Shown here: positions 37,301-43,776 of the stretch, in pieces
Layout of the letters: the number at the start of each line of letters is the position of its first letter
How positions within the stretch are numbered: position 1 is the stretch's first letter
Origin: a virus
Strand: one strand, 5' to 3'
DNA: 43,776 bases
Virus record (IMG/VR): IMGVR_UViG_3300025009_002634
Coordinates: 1-43,776 of that record
Position numbers and translations under genes: made by a program
Notes under the pieces: generated by a model
Told to the model about the DNA's origin: nothing
Databases searched by the model: none
What the model saw: the letters and a program-made list of their open reading frames with translations, nothing else

Positions 37301-40249
37301 GGCGGCGAACTGGTGCGTGCGCTGGTGGCGGCAGAGCCGCCGAATCAGGTCATCGAGGCCATGGTCGACAAGGCCATGCTGGAGTTGCGCGGCGAGCTGG
37401 CCACGCCGGAAGCCATCGAGCAGGCGGCAGACCGGGCTATTTACAACGACGCCCGCGCCCGATTCATTGCGTCCGAGCTGAACGCCATCCGCCAGGCCAC
37501 CGGCAAGCCGAAGATCCTGAACGCGGCCGCGCGCGACTTCGCAACTCGCATGATCGACTCGCTGCAGATTGGAAACATCAAGCCGCACCTCTATTCAAAC
37601 GCCGAAGCCAAGGCGGCCCGCGCGTCTGCGAAGGCGTTCAAGGCTGGAGACATCGAGGCCGCCGGTATCGAGAAGCGCAACCAGCTGGTGAACGCCTACG
37701 CCGCAAAGATCTCGGCAGATGCCCTGAACGAGGTGCAGCGCGACCTGAAGTTCTTCCGCAGCGTGGCCAAGTTCGGTAACAAGAAGCTGGTCACCAAAGG
37801 GGTTGATCCGGACGTTGCAAACGTGGCCAAGTTCCTGCTGGCCCAGTACGGCATCGGAGAGAGTGGTGGCGAGCGCGCCGCGAACTATCTGGAGATCCTG
37901 AAGACCAACAACCCAGAGATGTACGCAATCCTGCAGCCGACCATCGAAGCTGGGCTTCTGGGTGCCAAGCCGATGGACGAGATGACCATGGAAGAGTTCC
38001 GTGGCCTGACCGACGAGATCGGGGCCATCATGCACCTGGCCAAGAACAGCCGGATGATGGAAGTCGGCGGCAACCTGCTGGACCGCCAGGACATCGTCGA
38101 CGAGCTGGATGCCAGGCTGGAGGAGATCGGTGTTCCGGATCAGATCCCGGGCGAGGCGTCGGCCATAACGCCGATGGAGTCCGCCGGGCAGAAGCTGCAG
38201 TATGCGGGGGCTCTGCTGCGCCGCGTCGAGCAGTGGGCCGAGGCGAAGGACGGTAAATTCGGCGGGCCGTTCCTGCGCTTCCTGTTCCAACCGGTGAAAG
38301 AGGCCGCCGACCGCTATCGCGCCGACCGCGCAGTGACGCGCCGCGCATACCTCGATCTGATCAAGACCATCGCCCCATCCATGAAGGCCGGCGTGATCGA
38401 CGCACCTGAGCTGGGATACACATTCGGGCGCGGGCACAACGGCGTCGGCATGGCCGAGTTGCTGCACGCGGTGCTGCACACCGGCAACGACTCCAACAAG
38501 CGCAAGCTGCTGCTGGGCCGCGGGTGGGCAAAGGATCTCGGCGAAGGCCAGATGGACACGACCCAATGGGATGCGTTCATGGACCGCATGCACCGCACGG
38601 GCGTGATCGGCAAGCAGCACTACGACTTCGCCCAGGGCGTGTGGAACCTGCTCGACAGCATGAAGCCGCTGGCACAGAAGGCGCACCGCGACGTTTTTGG
38701 ACGCTACTTCGAGGAGGTCACGGCCAACGAGTTCTCCACGCCGTTCGGGGTCTACCAGGGTGGCTATGTTCCTGCCCAGGCCGACCCGAGAATCGTGAAG
38801 GACGCCAGCCTGCGCGAGTTGTCGGAGCAGGAAAACCAGAACATGGCCTACTCCTTCCCGACGACCAGCAAGGGGTTCACCAAGTCGCGCGTCGAATACA
38901 ACCGCCCGCTGAAGCTGGACCTGCGCAGCCTTACCCAGCACATCGACAAGGTGCTGCTGTTCGCCCACATGGAGCCGGTGGTGCGCAACGTGAACCGCGT
39001 CATCACGGACAAGAGCCTGAGCACCAAGCTCGCGCGCGTCGACCCGGCGGCCATTGACGGCATGCTGGTGCCATGGATCAAACGCGCGGCATCGCAGCAG
39101 GTGGAGACGCCCATCGTCGGGGACGGCAGCCTGTCAAGAATCCTGTCGACCATCCGCTCGCGCTCTGGCATGGCGCTGATGTTCGGCAATATCTCCAACA
39201 CCATCCAGCAGATCACCGGTCTCCCAGGTGCAGCAGTGAAGGTCAAGCCGAGCCTGCTGATGAAGGCCACTGCCAACTACATGGCGAGCCCTCGCAAGAT
39301 GGCCAAGCAGGTGTCCGAAGCGTCGATCTTCATGCAGAACCGAATGGAGAACGAGATCTCGGCGATCCAGAATCAGATGTCCGACATCCTGCTGGACCCG
39401 AGCCTCTACGAGCGTGGGCAGGCCTGGACCATGAAGCACGGGTACTTCCTGCAGTCGGCCATGGACAACGTGGTTGGGCCCATCGTCTGGACCGGCGCCT
39501 ACAACCAGGCTATCGAAGAAGGGCAGTCGAACGACGACGCGGTGCGCTTCGCGGATGGCGTGATCCGCCAGACCCAGGGGTCAACCCTGCCAGAGGACGT
39601 GAGCCGCATCGAGACAGGGCCCGCCTACGGCCGCCTGTTCACGCAGTTCATCGGCTACTTCAACATGCTGGCGAACACCAACGCCACCGAGCTGAAGAAG
39701 GTCGCAGACGGGGTGGGTCTTCGCAAAGGGGCAGGGCGCGCGCTCGGCATCGTGTTCTTCGGAATGCTCGCTCCCGCGTGGATTGCCGAGGCCATAGCCA
39801 TCGCCATGCGCGGCGGGCCCGGGGACGATGACGACGACGGCTGGTATCTGGACGACTGGCTGTCCGAGGTGCTGCTGCTGGGATCGGCCAAGTTCGCCCT
39901 GGCCGGCATCCCGTTCGTTGGGCAGTTCGCAAACGCCGGCATCAGCCGTTTCAACGGTAACCCGATGGACGACCGCGTGAGCCTGTCGCCTGGAGTCAGC
40001 CTGCTTGAAGGGTCTGTTGGTGCTCCGTACTCGGTCTATCAGGCGCTGGTAAACGACGGCAACAAGGCGCGCGCAGTGAAGGATGTCGGGACAGCGGTGT
40101 CGATCATGACCGGCTTGCCTCTGTATTGGGCCGCGCGCCCGTTGAGCTATCTGGTCGGCGTGCAGGACGGCCGCATCGAGCCGACCGGCGTGGTCGACTT
40201 CAGCCGTGGGATGTTGACAGGCACCGCCAGCCCAGAGAGCAAGGAGTAG
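34313..40249 (+). CDS. Giant ejection/polyvalent protein with zincin-like metallopeptidase motif
   Basis: 1978 residues, in the T7 gp16 position. The N-terminal region has Gly/Ala-rich membrane-active segments (GPAAMSGLLGASSGVVGMV; NMAALPLALAPGGQGAAL). A zincin site is at H707-E-A-G-H711 (SSLLHEAGHFFLEV), with a likely third ligand in the downstream helix EKFARGFEAYLFEG. The C-terminal part (NISNTIQQITGLPGAAVKV; DAVRFADGVIRQTQGSTLP) resembles large polyvalent-protein domains of the LPD38 kind. Two hydrophobic segments near the end (IVFFGMLAPAWIAEAIAIAM) suit inner-membrane insertion. I see no transglycosylase motif. Confidence 0.82.
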   Translation: MNPSDILLDEEERGQKQGGMVVDMPSARRNSDMVLDQEVEQQTTRLTSTLDMALPRNPDKAAEAKGLAERFRMDIDTAAAKQDELARIARQQDITRMVADSPVLARQLSDLNFAELAHDNVENMGAIERTIRGLGPAAMSGLLGASSGVVGMVQAPVDLLAPIMDPLAGTILPENPLRRVSSGLSDYRQSIDASSKAWMPKGESTVERGIYSGVGSLARNMAALPLALAPGGQGAALTGMTAPVFGQEYGQARDKGIAPVQAATYGASQAAIEYATEKIPVSRLIGDLSANTGLGKMLLRQAAAEVPGEQVATVLQDLNEWAVLKPEATFADYLKERPGAAAETLIATLVGVGGQTTIMKGIDSAINRSERKAQQAVEAEYKANTFAQLSDLAKADKVLQREPKSFQAFVKEAAAEGEVTDVYIDGRVLNQMAQDLGVQMDKMPQVIQDQLENAVLTGNDVVIPVDVYAAEIAPTEYAQPLLDHLKFNPRDMSKAEATVFMQERAQELQDEVDVVMAQSQNAEVYQASAEAVKGYFAQQLDATGRFRPEVNAAYSTLLSNFYAVTAAKLSLTPEQLLQKYPIQIQAEGVGKPVGGTLMNQDGQSVSQGEPAIPSGELADSLPGTDGSNVTDPAIMPAENVGQTVDPINEQAAINTPRRDFLEQFGAMRILNKDQKNPRAQIAIGADITQTQSVITLFKTADLSSLLHEAGHFFLEVQIDMAVRIAQGAQTFGADTNNEQEQRLLEDTNGLMKWFGLESIDQWYNLRPDQRESYHEKFARGFEAYLFEGNAPGVEIQSLFQRFRSWMISIYRDIKALNVELNDEVRSVMDRMLATEEQIEIAKAARSMRPLFESAQQAGMSEQEFAAYQELGSYSTETAIEKLQASALRDMAYTRNARGREIKKLQKAAAVERSNLRIEVAKDVMSRPIYQAWQWLTGAAQEGQEAGSNKLFLNPANPEISPADAESLKKRRMVSKNGMEPDLAVDMIPGLNGQFKTGGELVRALVAAEPPNQVIEAMVDKAMLELRGELATPEAIEQAADRAIYNDARARFIASELNAIRQATGKPKILNAAARDFATRMIDSLQIGNIKPHLYSNAEAKAARASAKAFKAGDIEAAGIEKRNQLVNAYAAKISADALNEVQRDLKFFRSVAKFGNKKLVTKGVDPDVANVAKFLLAQYGIGESGGERAANYLEILKTNNPEMYAILQPTIEAGLLGAKPMDEMTMEEFRGLTDEIGAIMHLAKNSRMMEVGGNLLDRQDIVDELDARLEEIGVPDQIPGEASAITPMESAGQKLQYAGALLRRVEQWAEAKDGKFGGPFLRFLFQPVKEAADRYRADRAVTRRAYLDLIKTIAPSMKAGVIDAPELGYTFGRGHNGVGMAELLHAVLHTGNDSNKRKLLLGRGWAKDLGEGQMDTTQWDAFMDRMHRTGVIGKQHYDFAQGVWNLLDSMKPLAQKAHRDVFGRYFEEVTANEFSTPFGVYQGGYVPAQADPRIVKDASLRELSEQENQNMAYSFPTTSKGFTKSRVEYNRPLKLDLRSLTQHIDKVLLFAHMEPVVRNVNRVITDKSLSTKLARVDPAAIDGMLVPWIKRAASQQVETPIVGDGSLSRILSTIRSRSGMALMFGNISNTIQQITGLPGAAVKVKPSLLMKATANYMASPRKMAKQVSEASIFMQNRMENEISAIQNQMSDILLDPSLYERGQAWTMKHGYFLQSAMDNVVGPIVWTGAYNQAIEEGQSNDDAVRFADGVIRQTQGSTLPEDVSRIETGPAYGRLFTQFIGYFNMLANTNATELKKVADGVGLRKGAGRALGIVFFGMLAPAWIAEAIAIAMRGGPGDDDDDGWYLDDWLSEVLLLGSAKFALAGIPFVGQFANAGISRFNGNPMDDRVSLSPGVSLLEGSVGAPYSVYQALVNDGNKARAVKDVGTAVSIMTGLPLYWAARPLSYLVGVQDGRIEPTGVVDFSRGMLTGTASPESKE

Positions 40250-40308
40250 GTGCGCGTGTGAACTCCGGCCAGCGATAGCCTACCGGCCATCATTCTGGAG
40301 ATCACGCA

Positions 40309-41721
40309 ATGCCCATTTCTTCAACCAACCGAAAGGCGGGTCCGTTCCATGGTGATGGGATCGTTGATACCCTGCCTTTCGAGTTCAAGGTGTTCAACGA
40401 CACCGAGCTGTTGGTGATCAAGGCCGACGCGCTGGGCGCTGAGTCGACTCTTGTTCTGACCACCGACTACACCGTCACGCTGAACTCTGACCAGGAGGTT
40501 GACCCCGGCGGCGAGGTGGTGCTTGTCGCGCCCCTGCCGTTGCTCGAAAGCGTTGTCGTCACCAGCGATCTTCCAGAGCTTCAACCCATCGACATCACCA
40601 ACCAGGGCGGGTTTTACCCGGCGGTGATGAACCAGGCGCTGGACCGCTTGACCATCCTGACGCAGCAGCTGCGCGTGGACGTAGGGCGGTCTGCGAAGCT
40701 GCCCATTACCCGCACCGAGGACGCTGATGCGCTGCTGGCAGACGTGGTTCTGCTGGCCGACAACATCGCCAGCGTGCTGACGGTGGGAGGATCGATCGGT
40801 TCTGTGAACGCCGTTGCTGCCGTTGCCGCCGATGTGGCTGCTGTGGCCGCCGCCCTTGACGACATCGCTGCAGCCCTTGCTGATCTCCCGTCCCTGGCGG
40901 CCAAGGTGAGCAAAGCCGGCGACACGATGACGGGGCACCTCGTTGCCATCGCTGGCGCCACAGGATCACAAGTCCCCCGACGCTCCGAAGTCGTCGGTAG
41001 CACGGGTGACGAAACCATCGCCGGGATAAAGACCTTCAGCAGCGCGCCGGTTGTCCCGGCCAGCGCGACCGGGTCTCATGCTGTGCGGGCGGACGAGACG
41101 GTGCGCAACGTGGGCGGCGCCGCACGGTTCCCGACGTGGACCACGGCAGGCCGTCCGGCGACACCGGCCGATGGCGACACCGGGAAAAACACCGATCTTG
41201 ACTGCAACGAAACATGGAGCGCAGCGTACTCGGCCTGGATTCAGGAAGGGCTGCAGAGCGGGGCCGAAGCGGCACTCGCGGGCACAGCCTTCGACTTCAC
41301 AGGCATACCGGCGTGGGCCGCGCAGGCGACGCTGGAGTTCTATGGCCTGAGCACGAACGGCACGTCTGAGCCCTTGTTCCAGCTCATCACCAGCGCTGCT
41401 GTCACGTCGGGCTACGCGGCGGCATCGACCGGAACCTCAGGCACAGCTTCATCTAGCCGGTCCAGTTCCGCTGGCGTGCAGCTTACGAGCACTGCAGCGG
41501 CCAACGTCCTCCACGGCAAGCTGGAGCTGAAGCGCTCCAAGGCATCCGCCTTCCGTTGGTGGATCAGTGGGGAAGTGCAGGTTGTTGGGCAGGTCGGAAC
41601 CATGACGCTCTCCGGTTTCATCGATCTCGGTGCGGACGTGCTCACCGGAGTTCGCGCGACCACCACGGGCGGCGCAAACACCTTCGACGCCGGGACTGGC
41701 GTGCTGTCTTGGAGGGCTTGA
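40309..41721 (+). CDS. Tail fibre/receptor-binding protein (T7 gp17-like N-terminus)
   Basis: 470 residues. DTLPFEFKVFNDTELLVIKA, TTDYTVTLNSDQEVDPGG and GGFYPAVMNQALDRLTILTQ form the T7-type tail-fibre N-terminal domain that attaches to the tail. An Ala/Val-rich shaft (VNAVAAVAADVAAVAAALDD) is followed by a probable trimeric coil and a beta-rich tip (ELKRSKASAFRWWISGEVQ). CTGGAGATCACGCA supplies a good ribosome site. Host specificity probably lies in the last ~180 residues. Confidence 0.86.
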   Translation: MPISSTNRKAGPFHGDGIVDTLPFEFKVFNDTELLVIKADALGAESTLVLTTDYTVTLNSDQEVDPGGEVVLVAPLPLLESVVVTSDLPELQPIDITNQGGFYPAVMNQALDRLTILTQQLRVDVGRSAKLPITRTEDADALLADVVLLADNIASVLTVGGSIGSVNAVAAVAADVAAVAAALDDIAAALADLPSLAAKVSKAGDTMTGHLVAIAGATGSQVPRRSEVVGSTGDETIAGIKTFSSAPVVPASATGSHAVRADETVRNVGGAARFPTWTTAGRPATPADGDTGKNTDLDCNETWSAAYSAWIQEGLQSGAEAALAGTAFDFTGIPAWAAQATLEFYGLSTNGTSEPLFQLITSAAVTSGYAAASTGTSGTASSSRSSSAGVQLTSTAAANVLHGKLELKRSKASAFRWWISGEVQVVGQVGTMTLSGFIDLGADVLTGVRATTTGGANTFDAGTGVLSWRA

Positions 41722-42074
41722 TGCGATACGTACACGACGCCATCACCGGCAAACGCACAGAGTTGCCCGACCTGCCGCCAGTCGAAAGGGCGCCCGCCGA
41801 GGTGCAGGCCGAGTACATCGCCAAGCTGGACGAGCACATCGACTCTGCTGCGCGAGCCCGCGGCTATGACAACCGCGTCACCTGTGCTATGCGCGCCGGG
41901 TACGCCGGCCCGTACCAAGCCGAGTGCCTTGCGTTCGCGCAGTGGATGGATGACTGCTACCAGCGAGGCACGAAGGCGCTGGCCGCCGTGCTGGCAGGAA
42001 AGCGCCAAATGCCGACGCCTGAGGCGTTCTTTGCCGAACTGCCGGAGATGGTGTGGCCGGAGGCTGTGCAGTGA
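41721..42074 (+). CDS. Tail-fibre-associated or assembly protein (putative)
   Basis: 117 residues from the ATG at 41721, which overlaps the fibre stop (TGATG) and has GGAGGGCTTG upstream. SAARARGYDNRVTCAMRAGY and GPYQAECLAFAQWMDDCYQR form a helical module that I recall C-terminal to or just after tail-fibre genes (DUF4376-like). It may be a fibre chaperone. The C-terminus is FFAELPEMVWPEAVQ. Confidence 0.65.
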   Translation: MRYVHDAITGKRTELPDLPPVERAPAEVQAEYIAKLDEHIDSAARARGYDNRVTCAMRAGYAGPYQAECLAFAQWMDDCYQRGTKALAAVLAGKRQMPTPEAFFAELPEMVWPEAVQ

Positions 42075-42433
42075 ACGAAGACCCGAACGCCTTCTATGCC
42101 TTCCTGAGCGCAGTTGGCGCATTCATTCTCAAGATCGTTCAGAGCCACTTCTTCATTGGTCTTCTGGGCGCCATCGTGTCCCTGCGCGGAGTGCCGGGAT
42201 CGACGTGGAAGGCCCGCTACTTCAATGTGTTCTGCGGCATGGTCATCGCCGGGGCTTGCACGGCCGGGCTCTCGGAGTGGATGAGCCTCAAATCTGAGGG
42301 CGCCATCGGGGCGATGGCTTTCGCGCTTGGCTTGTTCGGCCTGAACCTCGTGGATGTCCTGCGCGAGCGCGCCGTGGAAATGATCCGCACCGTCAAGCTC
42401 TCTGACTTCATCCCATGGAAGAAGGGGGACTGA
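42071..42433 (+). CDS. Holin-like membrane protein 1
   Basis: 120 residues from a GTG overlapping the previous stop (GTGA). Three predicted membrane segments: FLSAVGAFILKIVQ to IGLLGAIVSL (~8-38), VFCGMVIAGACTAGLSEW (~52-69) and AIGAMAFALGLFGLNLVDV (~78-96). A charged tail (IPWKKGD) follows. The topology and place just before the endolysin suit a class I holin, which would open the inner membrane for lysis. Confidence 0.75.
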   Translation: MNEDPNAFYAFLSAVGAFILKIVQSHFFIGLLGAIVSLRGVPGSTWKARYFNVFCGMVIAGACTAGLSEWMSLKSEGAIGAMAFALGLFGLNLVDVLRERAVEMIRTVKLSDFIPWKKGD

Positions 42434-42435
42434 CC

Positions 42436-42810
42436 ATGCTGACACCAACGATGCAGATGATCAGCGTGCTTTCAAGCATGTTCGTGGTCGCGGTGCTGGT
42501 GACGGTGATCCTTCGCCACGACATCAAGGAGGGCGTGATCATCAAGATCGGCCTCATCTTCACATGCATGTCGCTGCTGGCCAGCCTGTTCCTGTCGATG
42601 CAGGACCACGCGCCCGCACAGGGCTGGGTCAACGCCGGCCTGTCGCTCCGGGTTGGCCTGGCCATCACCTGCGCCGGCATAGTCTGGCGCGCCCATTTGT
42701 TGGGCAACCTGCGCCGCAGCCGTGATGGATGCAAGGGACCGGCGCGGATCGTTGACGACATGGCCGACATGCTGAAAAGCGACTGGGCCGACTTGGACGA
42801 CAAGCCATGA
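42436..42810 (+). CDS. Holin-like/antiholin-like membrane protein 2
   Basis: 124 residues from the ATG at 42436. Membrane segments: ISVLSSMFVVAVLVTVIL, IIKIGLIFTCMSLLASLFL and LSLRVGLAITCAGIVWRAHL. A soluble C-terminal tail ends DWADLDDKP. It overlaps the endolysin gene by ATGA. Two adjacent holin-like genes suggest a holin plus antiholin or a two-component holin; which is which cannot be decided by eye. No Rz/Rz1 pair was found. Confidence 0.68.
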   Translation: MLTPTMQMISVLSSMFVVAVLVTVILRHDIKEGVIIKIGLIFTCMSLLASLFLSMQDHAPAQGWVNAGLSLRVGLAITCAGIVWRAHLLGNLRRSRDGCKGPARIVDDMADMLKSDWADLDDKP

Positions 42811-43295
42811 GCACACCAACCAGCTTTGACGAATGCTTCCGCGTGCTGCTTGGCACCGAGGGCGGCTATGTTGACCACCCGGCAGACCCGGGTGGGGCAA
42901 CCCGCTGGGGAGTCACGGAGCGCGTGGCGCGCGCGGCCGGCTACGTCGGCGACATGCGCGAGTTCCCGGAGTCCGAGGCCAAACGGGTCTACCACGCAAG
43001 CTACTGGTCACCGCTGCGCGCCGATGAACTTCCGCCTGCCCTGCGCCATGCCTGCTTCGACGCTGCCGTCAACAGCGGGGTGGTGCAGTCCGCCAAGTGG
43101 CTGCAGCGCGCCATCGGCGCCAAGGACGACGGCGTGATCGGATCGCAGACCATCATGATGGCGCGCGCATCGACGCCTGATTTCGTGCTGCGCCGGATGC
43201 TGTCGCAGCGCCTGCGCTTCATGACCGACCTGAAGACCTGGCCACACTTCTCGCGCGGCTGGGCGCGGCGCATCGCCGACATGCTGGAGGGCTGA
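42807..43295 (+). CDS. GH108-type endolysin (N-acetylmuramidase)
   Basis: 162 residues. TEGGYVDHPADPGGATRWGV contains the EGGY catalytic Glu and the GGATRWGVT hallmark of GH108; ELPPALRHACFDAAVNSG and KWLQRAIGAKDDGVIGSQT belong to the following peptidoglycan-binding-3-like part. No signal peptide, so release depends on the holins. It cleaves the glycan strand of peptidoglycan at lysis. Confidence 0.93.
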   Translation: MSTPTSFDECFRVLLGTEGGYVDHPADPGGATRWGVTERVARAAGYVGDMREFPESEAKRVYHASYWSPLRADELPPALRHACFDAAVNSGVVQSAKWLQRAIGAKDDGVIGSQTIMMARASTPDFVLRRMLSQRLRFMTDLKTWPHFSRGWARRIADMLEG

Positions 43296-43296
43296 C

Positions 43297-43776
43297 ATGA
43301 CCGATGAACTTCAAGTCGTCCGCTACAGGTCAGGTTATCGCTACGTGCTTGATGAGCAGTACGAACAGTACGTGGCAAGCGCCGGAATCTTCCCCGTCGA
43401 ACCCGGTGGCAATGAGTTTGTACAGCTCACCATTGACGGCCGGCTGATCATGCGCCGCTGGTATGCATGGGACGGCGCCAGCGGCCCGGCTTACAACGAC
43501 AAAGCGTTCGTTCGGCCCTCGCTCACACACGATGGCCTGTGCCAGCTCTGGCAGCTTGGAATCGTTGACGATGCCGGGCGTGCTGCCGCAGACAAGCTGC
43601 TGGGCAAGATGCTGCGCCACGACATGCAGATCGTCGCCGCGCGCATGCCGTGGGTGACCCGAAAAGCATTCACCGCGCTGTCCTACGTCCGCCCGCTCTG
43701 GGTGGTGCGCGGCGTCAGTTGGTACAGCGAGCACATCGCGAACAAAGACCCGGGCGAAGTCCTGACCGCGCCATGA
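43297..43776 (+). CDS. DUF1353 family phage protein
   Basis: 159 residues. RRWYAWDGASGPAYNDKAF is the DUF1353 signature, followed by HDGLCQLWQLGIVDD and a His-containing helix. The family sits next to phage lysis or tail genes and has no established function. It starts one base after the endolysin stop, and its stop codon is the last base of the window. Confidence 0.85.
   Translation: MTDELQVVRYRSGYRYVLDEQYEQYVASAGIFPVEPGGNEFVQLTIDGRLIMRRWYAWDGASGPAYNDKAFVRPSLTHDGLCQLWQLGIVDDAGRAAADKLLGKMLRHDMQIVAARMPWVTRKAFTALSYVRPLWVVRGVSWYSEHIANKDPGEVLTAP

Noticed and set aside
40309-42074. Diversity-generating retroelement, as in BPP-1
   Set aside because: The head resembles BPP-1, so I looked for a reverse transcriptase and TR/VR repeats near the fibre gene. 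No RT gene and no A-rich template repeat were seen.
1-43776. CRISPR arrays, insertion sequences, tRNA or rRNA genes
   Set aside because: No regularly spaced direct repeats, transposase or tRNA-like cloverleaf was recognised by eye; a tRNAscan or Infernal run would settle the RNA question.

Overview
The window looks like a complete or nearly complete temperate podovirus prophage of about 43.8 kb. The integrase starts at base 1 and the lysis module ends at the last base, so any att sites and host flanks lie outside. Codon use is GC-rich. The head proteins resemble the Bordetella phage BPP-1 set (Bbp19-like, major capsid, Bbp16-like cement), and the integrase has a P4/DUF4102-type arm domain. 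This suggests a Burkholderiales host, perhaps a Comamonadaceae-like beta-proteobacterium; the host assignment is inference. I saw no tRNA, rRNA, CRISPR array, insertion sequence or reverse transcriptase.

Layout. (1) Bases 1-1185: tyrosine integrase on the plus strand. (2) Bases 1187-10610: a leftward early operon of about 22 mostly overlapping genes. It runs from promoter PL at ~10.65 kb and holds a YqaJ-type exonuclease, a probable single-strand annealing partner, a PAPS-reductase-like ATP pyrophosphatase, an Ea22-like protein, small membrane and zinc-binding proteins and, near its end, an excisionase-like HTH protein. (3) Bases 10.6-12.05 kb: the immunity region. A leftward S24/LexA-like repressor is cotranscribed with a predicted exported protein and ends at an intrinsic terminator. 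Five related operators (consensus TTACCCNNGGGTAA) sit at PL (two) and PR (three). (4) Bases 12053-18655: the rightward early operon with a Cro-like protein, ParB-domain protein, SF2 helicase, Toprim primase, VRR-NUC-like nuclease, NinB, Ref-like HNH nuclease and several microproteins, most joined by 4-base ATGA or GTGA overlaps.

(5) Bases 18.64-34.3 kb: packaging and virion genes. The order is terminase small and large subunits, a 2OG-Fe(II) oxygenase of the aspartyl/asparaginyl hydroxylase type, a GNAT acetyltransferase, portal, a small capsid-associated protein, an AT-richer SGNH esterase followed by two terminators, Bbp19-like protein, scaffold, major capsid protein, cement protein, tail adaptor, nozzle and two internal virion proteins. 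(6) Bases 34313-40249: a 1978-residue ejection protein with an HEAGH zincin site. (7) Bases 40309-43776: tail fibre, accessory protein, two holin-like membrane proteins, a GH108 endolysin and a DUF1353 protein.

How it works together. The repressor should shut both PL and PR through near-identical operator arrays. When it is inactivated, PL would express recombination and excision functions and PR would express Cro, replication and recombination genes, leading into the late genes. No antiterminator was recognised. The parts most worth a second look are the paired operators with an apparently leaderless cro-like start, the oxygenase/acetyltransferase pair between terminase and portal, the SGNH insertion isolated by terminators inside the head module, and the protease-bearing ejection protein.
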